Counted from the stretch's first letter, positions 7,783-15,824 are shown. The stretch is 29,008 nucleotides of DNA from an uncultured Acidobacteriota bacterium (GCA_946887105.1 CAMPKJ010000032.1:1-29008); one strand, 5' to 3'. The notes: generated by a model from the sequence alone, not told the origin. Made by a program: numbers and translations.

Positions 7783-8174
7783 GCCTTTCTCCTATGCTCG
7801 CGGGTCAGACGGTCGAAGCCGCGTTCGAGCACCGTCGTGGCCTCGCCGAGAGTTGCGCCGACCGAGAGCGCGGTGCCGGCATAACGCTCGGCCGCCTCGC
7901 GCAGCGCTTCGTTCCGCTCCGACTTCTTGAGTTGCGACGGACTCTCCGCCACGAACGTTCCCTCGCCCCGCCGCACCGCGAACACCCCCGCATCCGTGAG
8001 CCGCTGGTACGCGCGAGCCACGGTGTTGGGATTGACGCGAAGTTGCTGGGCGAGCTCCCGCACGGAAGGCACGGCACCGCCCGGAGCGAGCGTGCCGAGA
8101 GAGATCATCCGCCGCATGCCTTCTTCGATTTGCCGCCAGATCGGTGCGGCCTGAGTGGGATTGATGTCGAACAT
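7779..8174 (-). CDS. GntR-family regulator, YtrA subfamily
   Basis: 131-residue transcriptional regulator. The N-terminal winged helix-turn-helix (about residues 10-76) has the typical PSVRELAQQLRVNPNTVARAYQRL recognition region and the wing RRGEGTFV. The short all-helical tail, instead of a large effector domain, marks the YtrA subfamily, whose members usually repress an adjacent ABC transporter operon. That is the context here: its stop overlaps the ATPase start. A 10-4-10 inverted repeat at 8186-8209 overlaps the predicted promoter, so autorepression of the whole operon is likely. The inducing signal is unknown. Cell-envelope stress is the usual one in related systems. Confidence 0.92.
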   Translation of the reverse strand: MFDINPTQAAPIWRQIEEGMRRMISLGTLAPGGAVPSVRELAQQLRVNPNTVARAYQRLTDAGVFAVRRGEGTFVAESPSQLKKSERNEALREAAERYAGTALSVGATLGEATTVLERGFDRLTREHRRKA

Positions 8175-8185
8175 GTTTGTGACTC

Positions 8186-8209
8186 ACTGTACTAGATGAC
8201 TAATACAGT
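8186..8209. promoter_or_regulatory. GntR/YtrA operator (inverted repeat)
   Basis: ACTGTACTAG (8186-8195) and CTAATACAGT (8200-8209) form a 10-4-10 inverted repeat with one mismatched pair. The outer half-sites are ACTGTA and TACAGT with 12 bases between them, close in layout to the AGTGTA/TACACT-type sites described for YtrA proteins. It lies 12 bases upstream of the gntR start and overlaps the -10 box of the predicted promoter, so binding should block transcription. Confidence 0.8.
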
Positions 8210-8233
8210 AAGGCGGTATGGCGGAGTTGTCAA
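8205..8233 (-). promoter_or_regulatory. Promoter of the gntR-ABC operon
   Basis: On the minus strand a perfect TTGACA (-35, positions 8233-8228) is followed, after exactly 17 bases, by TACTGT (-10, 8210-8205). The predicted start near 8198 gives a leader of about 24 bases before gntR. The strong -35, the weak -10 and the overlapping operator suit a promoter controlled by repression. Confidence 0.7.
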
Positions 8234-8335
8234 GAGCTGAGGCCTGCGCCACTCCATCAACCAGGCGAAACCTTACGAAAAAGGGGCGCGGACGTTGCAC
8301 TCGCGCTTCGGCGCTACTCACACGAGGAGGCTCGC

Positions 8336-9700
8336 ATGGTTCAGCCTGAGACTCCGACGAATGGTCGCCGGAGATTCACCCGTTCGTTTTTCCTTCTGAC
8401 CGCTCTCGCCATCGGCACGCTGTGGTTCGTCAGTCCCGGCCAGGCCGATCTCCGCGGCCGCCTCTCCAATCAACTGCGCGACCGGAGCGTCAATGAAAAC
8501 GCCCAGAGCATGGTCGATTCGGGCCGGACGATCTTCCGCCACGATACTTTCGGCAGCGAAGACTTCTGGGGCGGCAAGCTCAAGCTGCATCAGGCCATCG
8601 CCGGCAGCGCGAATGGCGGCGTTGGTTCCGGCCTCACGCCGGCGGCCGCACTGGGGCTCGGGTTGAAAGTCGACGCGAACGTTCTCCCCGCCGCGCTCGT
8701 GCAGCAGATGAGACGCGGGGAGGTGGACCTCGACGATCCTGCCACCACGCTGGCGCTCCTCGAGCTCGACGCTGTCGTCGGCGTCAAAGGGATCTTTCAA
8801 GGGGACGATCTCACGTCGGTCGGCATCACCTGCGCCGTTTGCCATTCGACCGTCGACGATTCGTTCTCGCCGGGAATCGGTGCCCGTCTCGACGGGTGGC
8901 CGAATCGCGATCTGAACATCGGCGCAATCGCCGCGTTAGCGCCGGACCTGAGCGCGTTCGCAACGCTCCTGCAGGTGCCCGAAACCACCGTCCGCCAGGT
9001 CTTCAACAGTTGGGGGCCGGGAAAGTTCGACGCCGAGTTGATCCTCGACGGCAAGGCATTCCGTCCTGACGGAACGTCCGCGGCGACTCTGATGCCCGCC
9101 GCATTCGGACTGGCCGGCGTCAACCTTCACACCTATACCGGATGGGGCTCGGTGACGCACTGGAACGCCTTCGTCTCCAACCTCGAGATGCAGGGCAAGG
9201 GGACGTTCTGGGATCCGCGTCTCAACGATGCCGCGAAGTTCCCCGTCGCCGCGCGTGCGGGCCTCGGCAACCTTCGCAACACGCCCGATCTGGTCACGGC
9301 CAAGCTCGCACCGCTCCACTTCTACCAGCTCGCCATCCCCGCACCTGCGCCGCCGGCAGGAAGCTTCGACGCCACCGCGGCAGGCCGGGGACAACAGCTG
9401 TTCACGGCCAAGGCCCAGTGTTCGCGCTGCCACGTTCCGCCGCTCTTCACCGAGCCCGGTTGGAACATGCACACGCCGGCGGAGATCGGCATCGACGACT
9501 TCCAGGCCAAACGCTCGCCGGACGAGCGGTACCGCACCACACCGCTCCGCGGCCTCTTCACGCGTCAGAAAGGCGGCTTCTATCACGACGGCCGTTTCGC
9601 CACGATGCTCGACGTCGTCAATCACTACAACCAACACCTCGCACTCGGCCTGACCGATGCGGAAAAGGCTGATCTCGTCGAGTACCTGAAGTCTCTGTGA
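8336..9700 (+). CDS. Di-heme c-type cytochrome, peroxidase/MauG-like
   Basis: 454 residues with two heme-binding motifs: CAVCH (Cys166-His170) and CSRCH (Cys362-His366). The N-terminus has an Arg-rich stretch (GRRRFTRSFF) before a hydrophobic segment (about 19-34), consistent with a signal peptide or membrane anchor that carries the protein to the periplasm. The C-terminal part (PLFTEPGWNMHTPAEIG, TTPLRGLFTRQKGGFYHDGRFATM) resembles the second domain of the CcpA/MauG di-heme superfamily. The GRTIFRHDTFGSEDFW segment recurs in relatives, from memory. Redox partner and substrate are unknown. The ATG at 8336 has GAGGAGG nine bases upstream. It is the first of three closely spaced plus-strand genes and is divergent from the gntR operon. 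Confidence 0.88.
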   Translation: MVQPETPTNGRRRFTRSFFLLTALAIGTLWFVSPGQADLRGRLSNQLRDRSVNENAQSMVDSGRTIFRHDTFGSEDFWGGKLKLHQAIAGSANGGVGSGLTPAAALGLGLKVDANVLPAALVQQMRRGEVDLDDPATTLALLELDAVVGVKGIFQGDDLTSVGITCAVCHSTVDDSFSPGIGARLDGWPNRDLNIGAIAALAPDLSAFATLLQVPETTVRQVFNSWGPGKFDAELILDGKAFRPDGTSAATLMPAAFGLAGVNLHTYTGWGSVTHWNAFVSNLEMQGKGTFWDPRLNDAAKFPVAARAGLGNLRNTPDLVTAKLAPLHFYQLAIPAPAPPAGSFDATAAGRGQQLFTAKAQCSRCHVPPLFTEPGWNMHTPAEIGIDDFQAKRSPDERYRTTPLRGLFTRQKGGFYHDGRFATMLDVVNHYNQHLALGLTDAEKADLVEYLKSL

Positions 9701-9711
9701 GAGGAAATGCC

Positions 9712-10596
9712 ATGCGCAGCAGAACGATCTTCCTCCTCCTCGTGCTCTGTTTCATTCCGTCGCTTGCCTCCGGCAGCCATTTCGGTGATTTCCACGTCAT
9801 CCCAGGCGCGGGACGTGGGCCGGGGCTGTCCGGCTCGATGTGGCAGACGGACGTGATCATCCACAATTTCCAGACGACGCCTCTCACTGTGGAGATCGGA
9901 CTGGTCGAGTCCGGACTCGGCCAGCCTGACAACCTCTTCCCGGTCATGGTCGACGGGGCTGACACCGTCACGATTCCTGCGGGCGCGACGCGCGTGCTGG
10001 CGGATCTGCTCAGCAATCACCGCGGACATGCGACGGCGTTGGGCGCGTTGCTGCTCGGCGGCGATCAGCCGTTCGCCGTCACGAGCCGCGTCTACAACGT
10101 CGAAGCAAGCGGCGCCACGATCGGCCAGACCATTCCGGTCACTCAGGAGTTTCTCGGCGCGGGCACGCAGGTCGCCATCATTCCCGGCCTCATCGCGAAC
10201 GCGAACTTCCGCAGCAACATCGGATTCGTCGCCGCCGCCGGCGCGGGTGCGCCGCTCGTGGTCGAAGTCGGACTGCGGGACGCGACCGGCGCGAGCCTCG
10301 GCACAACGACGTTCACCATCGCGCCCGGCACCATGTCCCACGTGCAACTGAACTCGACGGCGATCACGACCACACCGTTCGATCTCGCGACCGCGACCAT
10401 CCGCGTCCTTTCCGGCTCCGGAGACGTGACGGGCTACGCCTCCGTCATCGACAACCGCTCGAATCACGCGGCGTTCGTGGGCAGTGGCTTTTCGGCCGCG
10501 ACGACGAACCCGGCTCGATCGACACTTGCAACGTTCCTGAAAGCGCTGGGCGATCGACGAGGCCGCCCCGATCATCACGTACCACGTGATCGATGA
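9712..10596 (+). CDS. Secreted protein of unknown function
   Basis: 294 residues from the ATG at 9712, chosen over the GTG at 9697 because GAGGAA (9701-9706) sits just before it and a clean signal peptide (MRSRTIFLLLVLCFIPSLASG) then begins the protein. The mature part is rich in Gly, Ala, Thr and Val with alternating strand-like blocks (WQTDVIIHNFQTTPLTVEIGL, TVTIPAGATRVL, RSNIGFVAAAGAGAPLVVEVGL). This suggests one or two beta-sandwich domains. I do not recognise a named family. The last 25 or so residues are basic and look unlike the rest, so a frameshift near the 3' end is possible. It lies 11 bases after the cytochrome stop, and its stop overlaps the next start (ATGA, 10593-10596). Confidence 0.75.
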   Translation: MRSRTIFLLLVLCFIPSLASGSHFGDFHVIPGAGRGPGLSGSMWQTDVIIHNFQTTPLTVEIGLVESGLGQPDNLFPVMVDGADTVTIPAGATRVLADLLSNHRGHATALGALLLGGDQPFAVTSRVYNVEASGATIGQTIPVTQEFLGAGTQVAIIPGLIANANFRSNIGFVAAAGAGAPLVVEVGLRDATGASLGTTTFTIAPGTMSHVQLNSTAITTTPFDLATATIRVLSGSGDVTGYASVIDNRSNHAAFVGSGFSAATTNPARSTLATFLKALGDRRGRPDHHVPRDR

Positions 10597-11057
10597 AGAC
10601 CGCGCTCGAGATAGCCGTGATCGTAGTCATCGGTTCGGTGGCGGGGGCTGAACTCGGTTCATGGTGCTGCGTTCAGCCGATCGTCGCACGTCTTCCTTAC
10701 GAGCAGTCCGTCGCGCTCGAACAAACGATGCTGCGAACGTTCGGCCGCGTCATGCCTGTCCTGATGCCCCTCAGCGGGATTCTCGCCGTGGCCTTCCTCA
10801 TCGTCACGCGCGCCGATGCGGGGGTGATTCGCGTGCTGCGCATCACCGCCGTCGTGTGCGTTGCGGTCACGATCATCACCACGCTCATCGTGAATGTTCC
10901 GATCAACAACCGCACCGCGGAGTGGAGTCTCGATCGAGATCCCGCGGAGTGGCAGCGGATGCGCGCGCGGTGGCACAACTTCCAGGGCCTTCGCGGCGGG
11001 CTGTACTTGACGACCTTCATCCTGCTGGTCACCGCGGCGGTTGTCGCCCGTCAATGA
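10593..11057 (+). CDS. DUF1772 family membrane protein
   Basis: 154 residues with four membrane segments (about 5-25, 52-71, 79-102 and 133-151). The VNVPINNRTAEW and RARWHNFQGLRGGLYL stretches are typical of the DUF1772 family, which includes proteins related to anthrone oxygenase. Most bacterial members have no assigned reaction. It starts inside the stop of the secreted-protein gene (ATGA overlap), so it is probably cotranscribed with the cytochrome. Its stop (11055-11057) abuts the stop of the converging M1 peptidase gene with no base between. Confidence 0.83.
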   Translation: MKTALEIAVIVVIGSVAGAELGSWCCVQPIVARLPYEQSVALEQTMLRTFGRVMPVLMPLSGILAVAFLIVTRADAGVIRVLRITAVVCVAVTIITTLIVNVPINNRTAEWSLDRDPAEWQRMRARWHNFQGLRGGLYLTTFILLVTAAVVARQ

Positions 11058-12620
11058 CTAGTGAGTGGCGGCGGCCCTCTCCTTCAGCACCCACTCGTCC
11101 GGATCGAGCACCACCGACGCCGGGCGTTGCGCGCTCTCCATTTCGAAGCGTTCCCTGCGCTCGTCGATGATCACGTTTTCGCGGCGTGCGCCCGATTCGC
11201 CGCGCACCTCGATGACCGTCGGGATGCGGAACACGGTGCCGGCCTGCGTCTGCTCGACGTCCACCGCCACCTTCCCCTCCTGCCACGTCCACGACATGGC
11301 AAAGACCGGGTGGCCGCGCTCGAAGATCCATTGATGGAAGAACCAGTCCAGCGGCTGGCCGGCGTGGCGCTCCATGATCACGCGCAGCTCGCCGGTGGCG
11401 GCGTTGCGGTCGCGGTAGGCGGAGTAGTAATCGCGCACCGCGGCAAAGAACGCGCGGTCGCCCATGATGCCGCGGAGCATGTGCAGCACCCACGCGCCCT
11501 TCTCGTACGTGAACGGGCCGAGCAGCTTCGGCAACTCGACGACCGACGGATCGTGTACGGCGCGCGGCGTCTTGCGCTGCGCCTTCAGATAGTCCTCGCG
11601 ATCGGCGTTCATGCGGCTCGCGAACGCGGCGCGCCCGTCGGCGTGCTCGAAGAAGAGATTGCAGAAGTAAGTCGCGAAGCCTTCGCTGAGCCAGACGTCG
11701 TGCCACTGGCGCTGCGTGACCGAGTCGCCGAACCATTGATGCGCGATCTCGTGGGCGACCAGAGGCTCGAGCGAGTTTTCGCCGCCGATGCGTTTTTCGT
11801 CGAGAAAGATCGCGCTCGCGTTCTCCATCCCGCCGAACTTCGTCGACGACTCCACCAACGCCAGCTTGTCGTACGGATAGCCGCCGATGGTTTGCTCGAA
11901 AAAGGCCAGCATCTGCGGCACGCGGCCGAACTGCTTCACGCCCTGATCGCGATCGCGCGGGTACAGCCAGTACGCGATCTTCGTGTCGTCGCCGCCATCC
12001 CCCACCGGCACGATCGCGAACTCGGTCGCGCCGATGACCATGCAGTGCATCGGGATCGGCGTCGACTCGCTCCAGTGCGTCCGCTTCGCGCCGTTCTGCA
12101 GCGTGGCCGTCTCGACGAGCGTGCCGTTCGCGATGACGTCGTATGCCGCCGGCGCGGTGACGATGAACTCGACCGTGGCTTTGTCGCTGGGATGATCGAC
12201 GGAGGGAATCCAGAAGCGCGCGCGGTTCGGCCAGTTGTCGGCGAATGCGCTCGGATCGCCGTGCTTGTTCGCGCGCAGCAGGAGGCCGTCCGCCGGCGTG
12301 CCGTGGTAGCGAACGGCAACGCGGAACGGTTCGGCATCGCGGCGGCGCGTGGCGATGGTCAGGCGATCGTTCGTGCGCGAGAAGCGCGCGGGCTTCCCTT
12401 CCACCGTCACCGCGTCGATGGTCAGTCCCGCGAAGTCGAGCTGTAACGCGTCGAGCGTCGCCGTCACCGGGCGCACGGTCAGCTCGGTGGTGGCCTCGAT
12501 GATCTCTTCGCCGAGGGCGATGGCCACGCGGTAATGCAGCACGTCCACCGATGGATTCTGCGCGGCCGCTTCGATCGCGATCAGCAACACCGCGAGCAGA
12601 CACAGCCCTCTCGTGAGCAT
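11058..12620 (-). CDS. M1 family zinc aminopeptidase, secreted
   Basis: 520 residues. The N-terminal signal peptide is MLTRGLCLLAVLLIAIEAAA, so the enzyme should act in the periplasm or outside. It has the family's exopeptidase signature GGMEN (263-267), then HEIAH (290-294) and the third zinc ligand Glu313 in WLSEGFATYF, spaced as in M1 enzymes. A beta-rich N-terminal domain (about 25-210) precedes the catalytic domain. The protein is shorter than classical aminopeptidase N (about 870 residues) because it lacks the large C-terminal helical domain. A GAGGAGG Shine-Dalgarno lies eight bases before the ATG. It probably removes N-terminal residues from peptides. Specificity cannot be read from the sequence. 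Confidence 0.92.
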   Translation of the reverse strand: MLTRGLCLLAVLLIAIEAAAQNPSVDVLHYRVAIALGEEIIEATTELTVRPVTATLDALQLDFAGLTIDAVTVEGKPARFSRTNDRLTIATRRRDAEPFRVAVRYHGTPADGLLLRANKHGDPSAFADNWPNRARFWIPSVDHPSDKATVEFIVTAPAAYDVIANGTLVETATLQNGAKRTHWSESTPIPMHCMVIGATEFAIVPVGDGGDDTKIAYWLYPRDRDQGVKQFGRVPQMLAFFEQTIGGYPYDKLALVESSTKFGGMENASAIFLDEKRIGGENSLEPLVAHEIAHQWFGDSVTQRQWHDVWLSEGFATYFCNLFFEHADGRAAFASRMNADREDYLKAQRKTPRAVHDPSVVELPKLLGPFTYEKGAWVLHMLRGIMGDRAFFAAVRDYYSAYRDRNAATGELRVIMERHAGQPLDWFFHQWIFERGHPVFAMSWTWQEGKVAVDVEQTQAGTVFRIPTVIEVRGESGARRENVIIDERRERFEMESAQRPASVVLDPDEWVLKERAAATH

Positions 12621-12717
12621 CGTTCAGGCCTCCTCGATTTATGGGTGGACCGGCGGAATGGAGAATACACCCGGCTCGTGTTAGCGTGCTGTCCCCAATC
12701 CCACCGAGGAGACACTG

Positions 12718-15312
12718 ATGCGGAACCCTTTCGTCGTAGCGGCGCTGTGCGTTGGATTGGCCTGGTCCGGCGCGGCGCTTGCCGCGGGCATCCAGCCGAT
12801 TTCCGATGCGGAGCGCGCGGCCGTGCAGATCGCGGCTGATTACCTCAGCCGCGGGCCGGCCGCCGTCGCCGAACACCTCGCGGCGACCTCACCGCTGCGC
12901 AAGCTCGACGCCCGCGATCGTCTGGCCGATCTCGAAGTCCGCCTCGGCCCCGCCGATCGTGCGCAATGGGACCTGCAGACCGCCACCGCCGAAACGAAAG
13001 ACCGCCTGGCCACGTTCAGCGTGACTTATCCGGCCGGCTTCGAAGATCACATCGCCTTCGACCTCGTGCGCGAAGGCGACGCTTACAAGATTCAGGACAT
13101 TCGCTTCCTCGCGCTCTCGACGAGCGCAACGCCGGCAGTCGCGGAGCCGGCGAAAAAAGCGGTGCCCGTCCCGCAGAAGCTGCCGATTGCCGTCGGCGCC
13201 GGCGCGCTGGCGGGATTGCTCCTGATTGCGATCGCCATTCAGGCGATGCGCGGCCGGCCGCTACGCATCCTCGGCGTCACGACCGCGATGGCCGTCCTCG
13301 CCGCGGGAGTGCTCGGCTATTTCGATTATCGAAGCTACACCGCCGCGGTGAACGCGGCAGCCCTGGCGGCAAAAGCGCCGGCCGGACCGGCGACGCTCGC
13401 GCCGCTGCTCGACCTGCGCCGCGCGCTCTGCGCGGGCACAGGCGACGTCGCCGCCGCGTATGGCGTCGTCGATCGCAGCGCGGGCCGCGGCGTGATCGCC
13501 GATCTCTGGAAGATCCAATCCGACCTGCTGCAGACCGATACCGCCGCGGCGAAAACCGCCCTGGCGCGCTTCAAGCCGCCGATCGACCGCCCGCTCGCCG
13601 AGCTGCTCCGCGGCCGTCTCGCGCTCCTCGAGAACGACGACGTCGGCGCGGCGCTGGCGTTCGACAACGCGCTCAATCTGAATCCCGGCAGCGACGCTCT
13701 GCGCCTCGAGAACGCCCGCCTCCTCTACAGCCTCGGATTCGAGGACCGCGCCAAAGCGCACTACGAAAAACTCGCCGCGGCCGGCTCGCGCGAGGCGGAC
13801 GTCTACTACACGCTCGCCGCGATCGCCACCGCGGACGACGAGGACGACGAGGCGGAGAAACAACTCCGCAAGGCGTGGGCGATGCGGCCCGTCGAGCGCG
13901 CGGAGCTCATGTCCACCGGCGAGTACTGGTCGCTGGTGCGCCGGCCCGGTGTCACACAGCTGATCGGCTTCAGCGCGCCGGCGGAGCGGCTGGTCGAATC
14001 GCCGAACATCGGCACGCGTCCCATCCGCCTGCCGATCGAGGCGGAACGGAAACTCTCCGGCGATTTCCTGCAGATCACCATCGGCAAACAGCGGCTGCGC
14101 GTTCCCGGCGGCGCCGCGCTCGCTCCTCCCGGCTCGGCGACCGTCGAGGCGACGGTGTGGGCGGAGGAGGGGCGCAAGCAACGACTCGAAGATCTGCAGT
14201 CGCTGTTGACGGTCGGCACGAACGCCGCCGCGTATGCGCAGCCGGCGCTGCGCGAGCGCATCAGCGGCACCGCGTACGTGCTCGCCGCGCGCAACCGCTG
14301 GTCCGATCTCGTGCAGCTGACCGAAGGTCTGACCCCGGCCTCCGAGCACGTTCCGCCGTCGATTTTCTTCCTGCGCAGCATGGGCTTGCAGCGCCTGAAC
14401 CGGACGCCGGAGGCGCGCAATCTGCTGGCCCAGGTCGCGACCAGCCGCGTCCTGCAACGGCGCGGCAACGCGATGGAGCTGATGCAGCTCGCGGAGCTGT
14501 TCGCGGGACACGATCTGTTCGATGCCGCGGTGAAGATGTACGACCGTTCGCTGAGCATCCGTCCCAATCCCTACGTCGACGATCGCGTGCGCCAGATCCA
14601 GATGAACAAACGCCTGGCGCTGAACTACTCGACGCACAAGACCCAGCATTTCGAGATCCACTTTCCGGACGAAGTGAATCCCGTGAGCGCAGCGCAGCTC
14701 GGCGATACGCTGGAGACGGAGTTCCGCCGGCTGCTGGCGTGGATCCCCGCCGCCGACATGCCGATGATGGTCGTGAACGTGGTGTGGTGGCGCGAGTTCC
14801 GCGCGACGTACACCGGCAACGATTTCGTGCTCGCGTTCTACAACGGAAAGATCACCGTGCCGTTCGCGGGTCTCGGCGATCTCTCGCCGCAGCTGGTGGC
14901 CATCCTCGCGCACGAGCTCGCGCACGCGATGATCGCGCACGCCACGAACGACCAGGCGCCGCACTGGTTCCAGGAAGGCTTCGCGCAGCGCGTGCAGGGC
15001 AGCAGCTTCAATGCGAACGCGTTCAACATGTACGACGACGACAAGTTCCTGCCGCTGGTGCTCCTCGATCCGGTGCTGACCGGCTCACCCGATCCGGAGA
15101 TGATCGGCGCCGCGTACCTGGTGGCGCAGACCGACATCCGCTACATCGAGGCGAAGTACGGGAAGGCCGGACTGCAAAAGATCATGGCCGCGTTCCGCGG
15201 CGGCGCGACCACCGAGGAAGCCATCCGTGCGGTGGCGGGAACACCGCTGACCGAGTTCGAGATCGACCTGCGGAAGTGGGGACGCAGCGAGCAGAGGGTC
15301 TTCGCGAATTGA
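12718..15312 (+). CDS. Membrane-anchored TPR protein with MA-type metallopeptidase domain
   Basis: 864 residues. A signal-like N-terminus (MRNPFVVAALCVGLAWSGAALAA) leads to a small domain of about 120 residues, then two hydrophobic segments (about 156-178 and 184-204), a long helical region with TPR-type repeats (about 215-620) and a C-terminal gluzincin domain. The zinc site is HELAH (732-736) with Glu753 in HWFQEGFAQR, the arrangement of the peptidase MA family. The metallopeptidase probably acts on one side of the membrane while the TPRs recruit partners. The substrate is unknown. GAGGAGAC (12706-12713) precedes the ATG. The gene is divergent from the M1 peptidase and is followed by a palindromic repeat and a SET-domain gene. 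Confidence 0.85.
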   Translation: MRNPFVVAALCVGLAWSGAALAAGIQPISDAERAAVQIAADYLSRGPAAVAEHLAATSPLRKLDARDRLADLEVRLGPADRAQWDLQTATAETKDRLATFSVTYPAGFEDHIAFDLVREGDAYKIQDIRFLALSTSATPAVAEPAKKAVPVPQKLPIAVGAGALAGLLLIAIAIQAMRGRPLRILGVTTAMAVLAAGVLGYFDYRSYTAAVNAAALAAKAPAGPATLAPLLDLRRALCAGTGDVAAAYGVVDRSAGRGVIADLWKIQSDLLQTDTAAAKTALARFKPPIDRPLAELLRGRLALLENDDVGAALAFDNALNLNPGSDALRLENARLLYSLGFEDRAKAHYEKLAAAGSREADVYYTLAAIATADDEDDEAEKQLRKAWAMRPVERAELMSTGEYWSLVRRPGVTQLIGFSAPAERLVESPNIGTRPIRLPIEAERKLSGDFLQITIGKQRLRVPGGAALAPPGSATVEATVWAEEGRKQRLEDLQSLLTVGTNAAAYAQPALRERISGTAYVLAARNRWSDLVQLTEGLTPASEHVPPSIFFLRSMGLQRLNRTPEARNLLAQVATSRVLQRRGNAMELMQLAELFAGHDLFDAAVKMYDRSLSIRPNPYVDDRVRQIQMNKRLALNYSTHKTQHFEIHFPDEVNPVSAAQLGDTLETEFRRLLAWIPAADMPMMVVNVVWWREFRATYTGNDFVLAFYNGKITVPFAGLGDLSPQLVAILAHELAHAMIAHATNDQAPHWFQEGFAQRVQGSSFNANAFNMYDDDKFLPLVLLDPVLTGSPDPEMIGAAYLVAQTDIRYIEAKYGKAGLQKIMAAFRGGATTEEAIRAVAGTPLTEFEIDLRKWGRSEQRVFAN

Positions 15313-15323
15313 GTTCCGACGAA

Positions 15324-15417
15324 GTTCCTCGGAGTGCCTCGGGGTTCCTCGGCGTTCCTCGGAGGAGAGGCCGTCCAGGCCGAGGAACTCCGAGGAACCC
15401 GAGGAACTCCGAGGAAC
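15324..15417. repeat. Palindrome with 9-mer tandem-repeat arms (copy B)
   Basis: Four left-arm units of GTTCCTCGG (15324, 15334 with one change, 15344, 15354) face four right-arm units of CCGAGGAAC (15380, 15390, 15399, 15409) across a 17-base loop. The arms can pair almost end to end, with one base mismatch inside a unit and small spacer irregularities. It fills nearly all the space between the peptidase stop (15312) and the SET-gene start (15423). The last unit supplies a GAGGAA six bases before that start. Confidence 0.92.
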
Positions 15418-15422
15418 CGCTC

Positions 15423-15815
15423 ATGCCGCCCGTGGCAGTGAAACCGAGCCGCATCGACGGCCGAGGCGTCTTCGCTTCCGATCCGCTGCCCGCGCGCAGG
15501 AAGATCGGCGAGCTGACCGGAACGCTGATCACGCTGCAGGAGGCGCGGCGGCGCGCGAAGTACAAGCGGCGCATCGCCATCGTCGAGTTCGAGGACGGCA
15601 TCGCCATCGACGCGACCACGGACAAATGCTTCCGCTACGTGAATCACTCCTGCGAGCCGAACACGTACCTGCGCCGCATCGGACATCGCGTCGAGTTCTA
15701 CACGCTGCGCAAGATCGCGCCGGGAGAAGAGCTCACCTGCAACTATGGCGAGTCGCATCACGAAGGCAGACTGCCGTGCCGATGCGGCAGCGTGCGTTGT
15801 CGTCGGAAGTTGTGA
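15423..15815 (+). CDS. Small SET-domain protein, putative lysine methyltransferase
   Basis: 130 residues that consist almost entirely of a SET domain: an N-terminal GRGVFASDPLPARRKIGEL block, the cofactor-site motif NHSCEPN (74-80), ELTCNYGE, and a post-SET-like cysteine cluster CRCGSVRC (Cys119, Cys121, Cys126) that could bind zinc together with Cys77. SET proteins transfer a methyl group from S-adenosylmethionine to lysine. In bacteria the targets are seldom known. The ATG at 15423 is chosen because GAGGAA (15411-15416) lies six bases upstream, inside palindromic repeat B. The frame is open much further upstream but overlaps the peptidase gene and the repeat. It may be cotranscribed with the peptidase gene. 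It could equally be a remnant of horizontal transfer. Confidence 0.85.
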   Translation: MPPVAVKPSRIDGRGVFASDPLPARRKIGELTGTLITLQEARRRAKYKRRIAIVEFEDGIAIDATTDKCFRYVNHSCEPNTYLRRIGHRVEFYTLRKIAPGEELTCNYGESHHEGRLPCRCGSVRCRRKL

Positions 15816-15824
15816 AGGGCGCCA

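Noticed and set aside
11029..12876. Long open frame of more than 600 codons in the other register over the M1 peptidase gene
   Set aside because: It is Arg/Ala/Gly/His-rich with no domain and covers a gene with an intact zinc site. Such frames are expected in GC-rich coding DNA.
15324..15417. CRISPR-like array
   Set aside because: The 9-mers have almost no spacers and invert halfway, so this is a palindrome with tandem arms, not direct repeats with unique spacers.
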